A DNA stretch of 64,000 nucleotides from Leptospirillum sp. (GCA_027315205.1 DAHUYM010000004.1:98216-162215), one strand, 5' to 3'; numbered from the stretch's first letter, positions 7,776 to 15,300 are shown. Numbers and translations: made by a program. Notes: generated by a model from the letters alone, not told the origin.

Positions 7776-9158
7776 ATGTTGAAGCGGACGGTTCCTGACG
7801 GAACTGCGGCCAAAACAATGTTTTTTTCCTCGATTCTCTGGTTGGCGATCGGCACAACCTTGGGATTCGTGACCTCGCTCAAGCTGGCTTATCCTGACGT
7901 ATTGAGCGGAACACCCTATCTGAATTTCGGGCACATCCGGCCGGTTCACGTGATGACAGTGGCGTTCATGTGGATCTCAATGGCCTTCGGTGCAGCGGTT
8001 CTCTACATCACCCCGCTCCTTTGCGGTACCAAGCTGTGGAGTGAAAAGCTCGGACTCTACAATACCTGGATGTGGAACCTCGGGGGATTCGTCGCCGACG
8101 TCTCCCTGGATCTCGGGTTTTCGTCCGGCAGAGAGTATTCCGATTTCATCTGGCCGATCGACATCTATGTCCTGTCATTTATCCTCGGGCCTCTCGCCCT
8201 CAATCTTTATATGACCGTGCTGAACCGCAAAGTGAAGGGCATCTATCCTTCGCTGTGGTTCTTCATGGGGTGCCTCCTCTATCTTCCTACGACTTTCTCG
8301 CTCTCCCAGTCCGTCGAAGTGTTCCACGTGACGGGCCTGAACGAAGCGCTTCTGACCTGGTGGTCGGGACACAACCTGTTCGGTCTCTGGATCACCCCGA
8401 TGTCCATGGCGGTGGCCTACTACATGATTCCCAAGCTCACCGGGAATCCTCTCTACAGCCACAAACTGGCGCACCTGAACTTCTGGTCGAACTTCGCCTT
8501 CTACTCCACCCCCGGTGCACACCACCTCATGAGTGCCCCGATCCCCGAATGGCTTAAATCGTTCGCCTCCGTGTCCGGCGTGTTGATCCTCGTGCCGTCC
8601 ATGGCGTTCCTGGCGAATGCGCTCCTGACCATGTACGGGAAATGGCGTCTCTTTGTCGAAGTGGCACCGCTCCGATGGGTTGCGACCGGAACTCTGTTCG
8701 CGATTCCCTTGAACTTCCAGGGCGGTTTCCAGCAAACCCGAGCCATCAACTGGTATATCCACGGGACACACTGGGTCGTCGCCCATGCTCACCTGGGAAT
8801 TCTCGGTTTCTCTACGTTCGTCGAAATCGGCGGAACGTACTATGGTATCGAACGTCTCCTCCGGAAGAAGTTCAATCCGACCCTTGAGCTGTGGCATTAC
8901 TGGCTGACGTCGATCGGGTTCGTGATCTTCTGGACCAGTCTGACGGCGGCCGGCTTGATCCAGGCTGCGGCCAAGGTGTACGAGGTTCCCTACATCGACT
9001 CCGTGGTGGCGACACATCCTTATATGGTGGCGCGTTCCTGGGGCGGTTTCCTGATCATCACCGGTCAGTGGATCTTCCTCTACAATGCCTACCGTACGGC
9101 ACTTTCTCCATCCACCGTGGCGACCTCTCCGGTTTCCGAAGGGGCAACTGCGCGGTAG
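7776..9158 (+). CDS. ccoN: Cytochrome cbb3-type oxidase subunit I (CcoN-like)
   Basis: This 460-residue, about 12-TM haem-copper oxidase catalytic subunit reduces O2 at a haem-CuB centre in the inner membrane. Ligand histidines are visible: H58 in RPVH (low-spin haem), H199 in WWSGHN (CuB), H249/H250 in GAHH (CuB), and H337/H339 in AHAHLG (haems). A GAAAGGGGAG ribosome binding site precedes the ATG. The usual partner genes ccoO/ccoP are not adjacent. A strong terminator follows directly, so it is transcribed alone. The protein is on the short side for CcoN. Assignment to the C-type haem-copper family is firm; the true partner subunits are unknown. Confidence 0.88.
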   Translation: MLKRTVPDGTAAKTMFFSSILWLAIGTTLGFVTSLKLAYPDVLSGTPYLNFGHIRPVHVMTVAFMWISMAFGAAVLYITPLLCGTKLWSEKLGLYNTWMWNLGGFVADVSLDLGFSSGREYSDFIWPIDIYVLSFILGPLALNLYMTVLNRKVKGIYPSLWFFMGCLLYLPTTFSLSQSVEVFHVTGLNEALLTWWSGHNLFGLWITPMSMAVAYYMIPKLTGNPLYSHKLAHLNFWSNFAFYSTPGAHHLMSAPIPEWLKSFASVSGVLILVPSMAFLANALLTMYGKWRLFVEVAPLRWVATGTLFAIPLNFQGGFQQTRAINWYIHGTHWVVAHAHLGILGFSTFVEIGGTYYGIERLLRKKFNPTLELWHYWLTSIGFVIFWTSLTAAGLIQAAAKVYEVPYIDSVVATHPYMVARSWGGFLIITGQWIFLYNAYRTALSPSTVATSPVSEGATAR

Positions 9159-9182
9159 ACCCAACGCTATCTCAGGCTACGT

Positions 9183-9215
9183 AAGGGGGACCATTTCGAT
9201 GGCCCCCCTTTTTTT
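9183..9215 (+). terminator. Intrinsic terminator after the oxidase gene
   Basis: The arms AAGGGGGACCAT and ATGGCCCCCCTT pair with a single A-C mismatch around a TTCG tetraloop, and a run of seven T follows. It begins 24 bases after the oxidase stop codon and explains why that gene is monocistronic. Confidence 0.93.
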
Positions 9216-9275
9216 GTCCGATTTACCGAATCGCCTTCGTGTTAGAATGAAAGAACATAAAGATGGATAAAGAGA

Positions 9276-9319
9276 TATAATTGGTGGGTCTTGTCTGTTT
9301 CGGAGGAAACATTCCGAAA
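9276..9319 (+). promoter_or_regulatory. Probable tatA promoter -10 and 5' UTR hairpin
   Basis: A perfect TATAAT lies at 9276-9281; no convincing -35 is found 16-18 bases upstream. Downstream, TTTCGGA (9298-9304) and TCCGAAA (9313-9319) form a 7 bp hairpin with an 8-base loop immediately before the ribosome binding site of tatA. It could tune translation. Confidence 0.45.
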
Positions 9320-9330
9320 GGGAGGAAGTG

Positions 9331-9549
9331 ATGTTGTCAGGAATTTTCGAACCGGTTCATCTTCTGGTCATCTTGGGGATCGTTCTTCTTGTATTCGGGG
9401 GGCGCAAGCTCCCGGAAATCGGGTCGGGACTCGGGAAGGCGATATCGAACTTCAAGCGGGCGTACAAGGATGAGGTCCCCCCGGGCCAGGAAACAAAGCC
9501 GGGCCCCAACGTCAACATGCCTTCGGACACCGGTAAAAAAATTTCATAA
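9331..9549 (+). CDS. tatA: Sec-independent protein translocase TatA/TatE
   Basis: This 72-residue TatA-type protein forms the pore-like assembly of the twin-arginine export system. It has an N-terminal TM helix (residues about 5-22), then the conserved [17 protein letters not shown] hinge and amphipathic helix, then a polar Pro/Lys tail. GTG at 9328 is also possible, but ATG 9331 is better spaced from GGAGG at 9321-9325. No tatC or tatB lies in the window. The Tat pathway would serve cofactor-containing exported proteins. It follows a terminator and has its own promoter. Confidence 0.9.
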   Translation: MLSGIFEPVHLLVILGIVLLVFGGRKLPEIGSGLGKAISNFKRAYKDEVPPGQETKPGPNVNMPSDTGKKIS

Positions 9550-9568
9550 AGGCAAGGCAGGAACCGAT

Positions 9569-9990
9569 TCAGGAAGGCTTTATCGGGGCATGACCGGTAC
9601 CCCGATAGTATGCCTGTCGGTTGCGAACCTTTTCCGTGTTGGCTCGGAGAAGCTCCGCGTGTCGTAACTTCCAGTTGGCCACTTCGCAATAAATTCCTTT
9701 CAGGTCCGCTCCCTCGTCGCTCAGCGAATATTCGACTTTGGGAGAGACTTCCGCGTAGACCTTCCGTACGATCAATCCGTCCCGTTCCATTTCCCTTAAG
9801 GCCAACGTCAGCATCCTTTGTGTAATTCCCCAAAACGAAGAAGCTTGTTGAAGCCCAGATGCCACACGATGAGGACCTTCCATTTTCCCCCGATCATACT
9901 GATGACCGTTTCGACGATCTTCGCGTGTTCGTCCTTGACCTCTCCCGGGCAGTCGTCAAAGCGTTTTTTTGGCGTTGAATCCGATTTCAT
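9569..9990 (-). pseudogene. HxlR-family winged-helix regulator, frameshifted
   Basis: HxlR-type regulators sense electrophiles or quinones and repress neighbouring detoxification genes. Two overlapping frames make one protein. Frame A (9990 to about 9808) carries MIGGKWKVLIVWHL...LLRFGELHK. Frame B (to 9569) carries GITQRMLTLALREMERDGL and VEYSLSDEG. Between the GEL and ITQRML blocks the family normally has several more residues (pattern RRxLPG). Here the same bases encode both blocks in different frames, which implies a small out-of-frame deletion. The product stops after about 60 residues and would lack the recognition region and wing. It is divergent from the azoR relic that it presumably controlled. 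Confidence 0.85.
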
Positions 9991-10030
9991 GGCGCTCTCC
10001 CGAAAAGTTCCTAAATTGTAACTACGCTAA

Positions 10031-10060
10031 TTTATGTGTCTACATTTTATGTGTCTACAT
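10031..10060. repeat. Perfect 15 bp tandem duplication in the hxlR-azoR intergenic region
   Basis: TTTATGTGTCTACAT occurs twice head to tail (10031-10045 and 10046-10060) between the divergent hxlR and azoR relics. It could be a doubled operator or a replication slippage product. Confidence 0.8.
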
Positions 10061-10099
10061 TAAATATATTAAAAACATTCTTAAAGAAGGAGCTTAAAA

Positions 10100-10699
10100 A
10101 TGGTAAAAATACTAAAGGTTCTTGCGAGCGCGAATCCGTCCGGCTCGATTTCCAGGATGCTCGCCGACGAATTTGTGGATCATATGGATACGTTCCCATT
10201 CCGATTCCCACGTCTGCGAACGGGATCTTGGAAAGAACCCTGTTCCGGGAATCGATCAACACTGTCTGGCGGCGACCACGGCCCAGCCTGGATCCGAAAT
10301 GAAGGATGCAAAACGGAGGGCATTGGCACTTTCCGATGACCTGATCGGAGAACTCATGGCGGCAGACTTTTATGGCATATATCGATCAGATCGTCCGTGT
10401 CAACCGAACGGTGTCATACGGGCCCAAAGGAAGCCAAGGCCTCTTGAAAGGGGAAAAAAGCCCTGGTTCTTTCGGGGCGCTTCGGGGACTACTCATCCAC
10501 CGGCCGGGGATCGAAATGGGATTTTCATGAACCGTACGTTCGAAAAATTTTTGAATTTGTCGGAGTGACCGATCTGGAATATGTCCCCGTCAACCCGAAC
10601 CCATTGGTGGATGATGAAGAGATCCGGCTCAAGAAAGTTGAGGAGGACCGAATGGTCCTGAGAAATATCGCCAAGAGATGGGAAAACGCAGGGAGTTGA
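10100..10699 (+). pseudogene. FMN-dependent NADH azoreductase (AzoR) relic
   Basis: AzoR reduces quinones and azo compounds. The start is good (VKILKVLASANPSGSISR, then ADEFVDHM), but the frame then breaks repeatedly. The second block (NPVPGIDQ, DDLIGELMAAD) is in another frame from about 10190. The flavin-binding stretch that should contain GAPMYNFGIPS is deleted near 10370, where ELMAAD runs straight into AYIDQIVRVNRTV in a further frame. A third shift sits in an A6 run near 10455, after which ALVLS-like and GDYSSTG blocks follow. The tail FEFVGVTDLEYVPVNP ends at 10699. At least three lesions exclude a functional product. A purine-rich RBS still precedes the ATG. Confidence 0.85.
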
Positions 10700-10712
10700 G
10701 CGGGGAGGCGCT

Positions 10713-11084
10713 TTGCGAAACGGAATGCTTTGGGTCCTTCAGATCGTGGCGGGTGTGGTGTTTGTCGTGGCGGGGGTCGCGAAACTCCTTGGGGCCCCGA
10801 GGATGGTGGCAGAATTCAATGCCATTGGTTTCGGGGAGTGGTTCCGGTACCTGGCGGGCATCCTTGAAGTCTCAGGAGGGACTGGACTTTTGATTCCGGG
10901 CCTGATTCCTTATGCCGGGATACTTCTCGGGGCGATCATGGCCTGTGCGCTGTTGATTCACGTTTTCCTGCTGGGAAATATCCCTTATCCTGCGATCGCT
11001 TTGCTCGTCGTAAACGGCGTTATCGTCTGGGGACGCCTCGGTAAAGGAGCGGGTGCGCGAGAAAAAGGGCAACCGGTTAACTGA
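10713..11084 (+). CDS. DoxX-family membrane protein
   Basis: This 123-residue, four-TM protein of the DoxX/DoxD-like superfamily is often associated with oxidative or thiol stress and quinone-linked redox. It opens with the signature VVFVVAGVAKLLG in helix 1, and the GILEVSGGTGLLIPGL block in helix 2-3 is typical. I use TTG at 10713, with GGGGAGG just upstream. It starts 13 bases after the azoR relic and shares its direction, so it was probably in the same operon. It remains intact although azoR and hxlR are broken. The exact activity of DoxX proteins is unknown. Confidence 0.82.
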   Translation: MRNGMLWVLQIVAGVVFVVAGVAKLLGAPRMVAEFNAIGFGEWFRYLAGILEVSGGTGLLIPGLIPYAGILLGAIMACALLIHVFLLGNIPYPAIALLVVNGVIVWGRLGKGAGAREKGQPVN

Positions 11085-11145
11085 GCTGTCGGACCCATGG
11101 TAACCGGCCATCCCGGAACCTCCATTTTGTTGTGAAGGAGCTCAT

Positions 11146-11922
11146 ATGCCACTTCCTACGCTTTTCATAGGCCATGGAAGTCCCATGCTTCTGATCGATC
11201 CGGCCCAACCCGCGGCGGTATTCCAGAAATTGGGTCGCGATCTTCCGCGGCCGGAGAAGATTCTCGTGCTGTCCGCCCATTGGACATCGAAGAGTCCGAT
11301 CGTCAGCAATGCCCGCCGACCGGAAACGATCCACGATTTCGGAGGATTTCCAAAAGAACTTTATGCGATGGAATATCCGGTCCCGGGCGATCCGGATTTG
11401 TCCGGCAGGGTTGCCGAATTGTTGCAAGGATCCGGTATGGATACGGAACAGACGCCCCGGGGACTCGATCATGGGGCATGGATACCGCTTATGTTGATGT
11501 ACCCCGAAGCCAGAATTCCCGTGGTCCAGTTGTCCGTCCAACCCGACCTGGATCCCTGCTACCACTGGAAACTGGGAGAATTCCTGAAACCTTTACGGGA
11601 TGATGGGGTCCTGATTGTGGGGTCCGGGACCCTCGTCCACAATCTCCACGAGATCCACCCGGAACTTCCTTCCGGACAACCCATTGCCTGGGCGGCCGAA
11701 TTTTCAAAGTGGCTGAAAGAAAGGGTCATCGGGTTCGATCGGGAGGCCCTGCTCGACTATCGTCGCCAGGCCCCGAATGCCGAACGGGCCCATCCGACCG
11801 ACGAGCACATCGTTCCTCTCTTCACGGCGATGGGTGCCGCTGCCCCGGTCAGACGGATCGATGCGATCGATATGGGATTTTATTACGGAACACTTCTGAT
11901 GGACAGTTATCTCTTCTGGTAA
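11146..11922 (+). CDS. ygiD: YgiD/DODA-type class III extradiol ring-opening dioxygenase
   Basis: This 258-residue protein belongs to the 4,5-DOPA extradiol dioxygenase family, cytosolic enzymes that cleave catechol rings next to a hydroxyl. Metal ligands are all present: H10 (FIGHGSPM), H45 (VLSAHW) and a later His in AHPTDEH (216/221). Also visible are the catalytic H109 in GLDHGAWIPL and H165 in GSGTLVHNL. The length is typical. A clear GAAGGAG precedes the ATG. It is grouped with DoxX and the hxlR/azoR relics, which fits a catechol/quinone detoxification island. The natural substrate is unknown. Confidence 0.9.
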   Translation: MPLPTLFIGHGSPMLLIDPAQPAAVFQKLGRDLPRPEKILVLSAHWTSKSPIVSNARRPETIHDFGGFPKELYAMEYPVPGDPDLSGRVAELLQGSGMDTEQTPRGLDHGAWIPLMLMYPEARIPVVQLSVQPDLDPCYHWKLGEFLKPLRDDGVLIVGSGTLVHNLHEIHPELPSGQPIAWAAEFSKWLKERVIGFDREALLDYRRQAPNAERAHPTDEHIVPLFTAMGAAAPVRRIDAIDMGFYYGTLLMDSYLFW

Positions 11923-11934
11923 TGGCCTGAATCG

Positions 11935-11970
11935 GAACCCCGGCAGGGGGTGACGGACCTGCCAAGGTTC
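11935..11970 (+). terminator. Stable hairpin after ygiD, possible terminator
   Basis: GAACC/GGTTC (outer) and GGCAGG/CCTGCC (inner) form an 11 bp interrupted stem ending 48 bases after the ygiD stop codon. There is no T run, so termination would be weak or Rho-assisted. Confidence 0.4.
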
Positions 11971-12059
11971 TAAAGGCCGATCCCCTCGAGTGCCTTCGTG
12001 TCGTTACCGTCAACACGTCCGGCGATCCCAAACACTGTTACACTGTCGAGTTCTTTTTT

Positions 12060-12272
12060 CTACCTCCTGTCGTAAATCCTCCGGTTTCTGAAAGATCGTG
12101 ACTCCGGGGCCCGTTTGGGCCCCCCCAAGTCCGCGATGGCTTTCAGGACGTCGTCGGTTTCGTCCTTGTCCGAACTCTCTTTCAAAGGAGACTGAGGGGG
12201 AGAATTGCCGTTTTTGGAATGGGAACGGCGGCCCCGGAAGTACGAGACAATTTTCTGGAGCATTCGAATCAT
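12060..12272 (-). CDS. Small basic protein, 70 aa, last gene of the RHH/vWA operon
   Basis: This unrecognised small protein has an amphipathic N-terminus (MIRMLQKIVSYFRGRR), a Ser/Asp/Lys-rich linker, a short helix DDVLKAIADLGG and an Arg-rich tail ending RRIYDRR. The start at 12272 overlaps the stop of the vWA lipoprotein gene as ATGA, so translation is coupled. An upstream in-frame start at 12326 is unlikely because it lies inside that gene. The basic ends and the amphipathic helix could bind membrane or nucleic acid; this is speculation. Confidence 0.55.
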   Translation of the reverse strand: MIRMLQKIVSYFRGRRSHSKNGNSPPQSPLKESSDKDETDDVLKAIADLGGPKRAPESRSFRNRRIYDRR

Positions 12273-13105
12273 GAAGCCGTCCCCTGGGGTGTCAAAGGCG
12301 AACCGCATTCCGACTCCGGAGGCCAATGCAGCATGGTGTGGGCATAGCGTTCGGGGGAGAAATCCGAATGGGTTTCCTTAAAGTATTCCGTCCAGAAGAA
12401 ACGGATGTTCTGGGCCATGTCGAGTGTGTTCCCTTTGGCCCCGACAACATAAATACAGACTCCCTTCAGGTTGGGGACGAGTCCGAGATGTTTCTCGTGT
12501 TTCATGATCGTGGCACGAAGATGTTTGTTCCATCGGACGTGGTTGAATCTCCAGTTGGCGTCCTCTTCGATCATGTCGGACAGGATCACCAGGATTTTTC
12601 GGTTCGGATCCTTGTCGAAAAAGAGGCTCGAGGAATAGATGGCGCCAAAGAGATCTGTCGTCTGCGCCGTGGGTTTTTTCACCAGTATGGCCGTTGTTTG
12701 TGCCCGTACGTTGGCGATGATCTTCTTCCTGTCTTGATCGGCGGTGGCGACGGTGTCCTTGTAAACCGCCTCGTTTGTCGTGAGGGGATTGTAGTCAGGA
12801 TTCTTGGGAACGTTCAGCGACACCACGAAATCGAAATCGGAATCCGATTCTCCCGTGATCAGGGAGAGCCGGAACTTGTCGCCCGGATTGAGGTCGCCCA
12901 GAATCTTCGTGAGTGCTTCGGCGAAGATCGTTTTCTGGTCGTTCACGCTCGCCGTCTTGTCGAGAAGGACGAGGACCGTCTTGTTTTTGGGGATCTCAGT
13001 TTTCGCCTGGGCCGACGACATCTGTTGGGAATGGTGATGAGTGCAGGCCGCCGCAATCATGAGGGTCAATATGATGAGTGATGCCTTAAAACCCCTGTAA
13101 CGCAT
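12269..13105 (-). CDS. Lipoprotein with a von Willebrand factor A-like domain
   Basis: This 278-residue exported lipoprotein has a signal peptide (residues 5-20) ending in the lipobox IAAAC. After a Gln/Ser linker it has a vWA-like fold. The MIDAS motif appears as DKTAS (near 49-53, DxTxS variant), the second loop threonine probably in TTDLFGA (near 149), and the third in ILSDMIEED (near 175-183). Such domains bind protein partners through a metal ion. AAGGAGA precedes the ATG by six bases. It is the fourth gene of a tight five-gene operon. No family name is recognised; the partner is probably the membrane protein encoded just upstream. Confidence 0.7.
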   Translation of the reverse strand: MRYRGFKASLIILTLMIAAACTHHHSQQMSSAQAKTEIPKNKTVLVLLDKTASVNDQKTIFAEALTKILGDLNPGDKFRLSLITGESDSDFDFVVSLNVPKNPDYNPLTTNEAVYKDTVATADQDRKKIIANVRAQTTAILVKKPTAQTTDLFGAIYSSSLFFDKDPNRKILVILSDMIEEDANWRFNHVRWNKHLRATIMKHEKHLGLVPNLKGVCIYVVGAKGNTLDMAQNIRFFWTEYFKETHSDFSPERYAHTMLHWPPESECGSPLTPQGTAS

Positions 13106-13132
13106 CGAAAGTCTCCTTATTTGGCTTCGTCT

Positions 13133-14185
13133 TTACACTTCGTCCGGATTTTCCGTGACAGGGTCCCAAAGCTTGGCCTGGGGGAATTCCGGGGGCCGAT
13201 TGAAAACGATCGGGACCGGGTTGGGGCTCCGTGCATTCGAATTGGCCTGCCGATACAGATAGATCAGCGAGAGGGTTCGGGACCGCTCGGCCTGGATCCG
13301 GGCATTCGCGATCCGCAGCACGGCGTTCAGTCGGCTGGAAGTCTCGGAATATCGACTCAGGAGGGGTTTTCTTTTTCTTTCGAGGATGATGATGCCCCGG
13401 CGCAAATGATCGAGCTGTTCATCGGGATCATGGGAAAGGAAAGAGGTCACGAGGGCCGCCGAAAAGACGAGAAGGTTCAGGGCGAAGATCGAATACCCCA
13501 GAGCGCTCGGATCCGCGGTCATGGCGGACTGGATATGCCCGCCGGTCTGCAGGTACATGGACCGGACAAACGTTACAGCGTAGAGGGCGCCGCCGATGGA
13601 CACCGGCATGAGCGTTCCGACGATGATGTTCCCGGCGAGCCTGGGAACGCCGTGCCGGAACTGGATCCCCGAGTACATGGCGAGAAGGGGGATAGTGACT
13701 GCCAGTGTCGAACTCATGATGTACGTCATGAGCTCGGGTTCGCCGAACATCCGGAACACGATGGCGTTCAGGGGAAACTCTCCCAGACCAAGGAAGATGA
13801 TGATGGACCAGTGGAAACCGCGGTTCAGAGGTACGATGAAATCGCGGTCGATTTCCTTTTTCCGTTGTTCGAGGCGGTCCCTTACGTTGCGCCATCGGAC
13901 GTTGAGTCCTGAAAGGGCCGAAAGGATCGGCTGGAGCGTCTTGTTGAGCTTCGCCCTGGATTCCTGGGCGGCTTCCGCGATCCGGTGGACCCGGGCTTCC
14001 CCATGGGAAAGGATCCCCATTTCGAATTGGGACGTCGCGTATGCGGTCGCTTCCGGAATGCGTTCCTTGCCGTCTTTTTCACCCACTTCCTTGACCCTGG
14101 CTTCGGACGCATAGGCGGATTCCTCTGAAGGCAAGGGCGGGAGCAGTTTTTCCGGATCAAAATTGTCGGATCGAAAAGCGTTCAT
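13133..14185 (-). CDS. Multi-pass membrane protein with long coiled-coil ends, unknown function
   Basis: This protein of about 350 residues has an acidic, helical N-terminal region (residues 1-120, with coiled-coil-like RDRLEQRKKEIDRDF just before the membrane). Four or five TM helices span about 130-255. The C-terminal cytoplasmic helical region has the heptad-like LRRGIIILERKRKPLLSR and ends in a Pro-rich tail. I use ATG 14185 because AGGAGG lies at 14195-14200; the frame extends to 14209. It sits between a coiled-coil protein and a vWA lipoprotein gene. No known family is recognised. It could anchor a supramolecular complex spanning cytoplasm and periplasm. Confidence 0.65.
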   Translation of the reverse strand: MNAFRSDNFDPEKLLPPLPSEESAYASEARVKEVGEKDGKERIPEATAYATSQFEMGILSHGEARVHRIAEAAQESRAKLNKTLQPILSALSGLNVRWRNVRDRLEQRKKEIDRDFIVPLNRGFHWSIIIFLGLGEFPLNAIVFRMFGEPELMTYIMSSTLAVTIPLLAMYSGIQFRHGVPRLAGNIIVGTLMPVSIGGALYAVTFVRSMYLQTGGHIQSAMTADPSALGYSIFALNLLVFSAALVTSFLSHDPDEQLDHLRRGIIILERKRKPLLSRYSETSSRLNAVLRIANARIQAERSRTLSLIYLYRQANSNARSPNPVPIVFNRPPEFPQAKLWDPVTENPDEV

Positions 14186-14198
14186 CGGAACGTTCCTC

Positions 14199-14522
14199 CT
14201 ATTCTTCAAGGCCTTCGGACAGTTTTGTCAAAATGGCCCTTGTATCGTCGGAAATCATCCGGACACGATCCATGATGGATTGCTCCAGTGCCGCAAGCTC
14301 GCGTTCCTTGGTGACAAGGGCCTGTTGGCGAGTCTTGATTTCGGCCAGCAACGAATGCGTTTCCTCGAGGCCTTTCAGAACTTCGAGGCGCTGTACGGTG
14401 ATTTCGCTGCCCCGTCGCTGAAGCTCCAGCATCTGGTCATTGTTCTGCTGGAGGTGGGTGAGCATCTCGTAATACTCCTCCACCGACCGCGAGATCTGAA
14501 GCAATGTTTTCTTGGTAAGCAT
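14199..14522 (-). CDS. Small coiled-coil protein, 107 aa
   Basis: This protein is almost wholly alpha-helical, with heptad-like leucine spacing from residue 5 to 105 (for example LEVLKGLEETHSLLAEIKTR) and no TM segment. A canonical AAGGAG precedes the ATG. It lies three bases after the RHH regulator gene and 13 bases before the start of the membrane coiled-coil gene, so it is co-transcribed with both. It is likely a rod-shaped cytoplasmic partner of the helical ends of that membrane protein. No family is recognised. Confidence 0.65.
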   Translation of the reverse strand: MLTKKTLLQISRSVEEYYEMLTHLQQNNDQMLELQRRGSEITVQRLEVLKGLEETHSLLAEIKTRQQALVTKERELAALEQSIMDRVRMISDDTRAILTKLSEGLEE

Positions 14523-14525
14523 GAC

Positions 14526-14762
14526 TTACTCCTTCTCTTTATAAGAATTGTTTATTTTAAAGACGAGGGTATCGTCGGAAAATCGATTCGGATTTTCCGG
14601 CATATCCCCTCCGTGTCCGTTCCCTGACTTGCTGTTGAAAAGCAGGGTGTACTCGGACAGGATGAAGGCGATCTCGCTGTTTATTGAGCGACGATTTTTA
14701 AAAGCGATAAGTTTTAGCTTTTCATAGATCGCCGTTTCGATTCTTAACGTAAATCGTTTCAT
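14526..14762 (-). CDS. Arc/MetJ-type ribbon-helix-helix DNA-binding protein
   Basis: This 78-residue protein has an N-terminal RHH domain. The ribbon strand MKRFTLRIE is followed by helix 1 (TAIYEKLKLIAFKNRR), the turn SINSE and helix 2 (IAFILSEYTLLF). This matches Arc-type dimeric repressors. A polar tail follows. The initiator codon is only six bases below a good -10 box and no ribosome binding site is seen, so the transcript may be leaderless. As first gene it probably autoregulates the five-gene operon. Confidence 0.8.
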   Translation of the reverse strand: MKRFTLRIETAIYEKLKLIAFKNRRSINSEIAFILSEYTLLFNSKSGNGHGGDMPENPNRFSDDTLVFKINNSYKEKE

Positions 14763-14768
14763 GGTGTC

Positions 14769-14796
14769 ACTATAGCATCAAATTACCACAAATCAA
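14769..14796 (-). promoter_or_regulatory. Promoter of the RHH/vWA operon
   Basis: On the minus strand, TTGATT (plus 14791-14796) and TATAGT (plus 14769-14774) are separated by 16 bp. The predicted transcription start falls on or next to the ATG of the RHH gene (14762). Confidence 0.55.
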
Positions 14797-15300
14797 ATCA
14801 ACGCCGTTTTATTTTAAAAAAATGTTGTTTAATAAATACTTATATTTGTATTTATTTTTAATAACATGGTCAAAATTGTTTATTAATAATTTATATTTAT
14901 TTAAAAATATTGAATATGGATATTTATTTTGTGGATATGGAAATGGAAAATGGTAGCAAAAGCCGAAAAATATAGAGGTTCGAAGAACACAATGCCGTGA
15001 CTTATTCATTCTCTGATGCGGAGAATGTTTTGGGTCCAGGCCAGGAGGAACGCTCTATATTCATGTGATGGAGCACGTCAAAGATGCAGGGTGCACAGCC
15101 CGTGCCAATGGAGATACACCTGCAGGGTGATGTCAGTCCTGTATCGTGTATCGGAGCATCGGCTTTCCCGGTAAAGAGGGAACTCTATTTCGTCAGGGAG
15201 GGGGAGATTGTCAAATTTATGCTATACTTGATTGTCGGGAAAATGAGGGTAACCCTTGATCCGAGTGGATTGTGATCGATTAGCCTGGGAGGAAAGAATG
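14797..15300. other. AT-rich gene-free stretch
   Basis: From about 14810 to 14940 the sequence is made of A/T runs unlike the GC-rich surroundings; then base composition returns to normal. I find no convincing gene, repeat or RNA. Short ORFs here lack ribosome binding sites. It separates the RHH operon from the secreted helical protein gene and may hold regulatory sites for both. Confidence 0.6.

Noticed and set aside
12036..12060. CACTGT-TA-CACTGT direct repeat downstream of the small basic gene, considered as a terminator or operator.
   Set aside because: It cannot form a hairpin and has only six-base units.
15084..15275. A 63-codon ORF upstream of the secreted helical protein.
   Set aside because: No ribosome binding site, and the sequence shows no conserved pattern.
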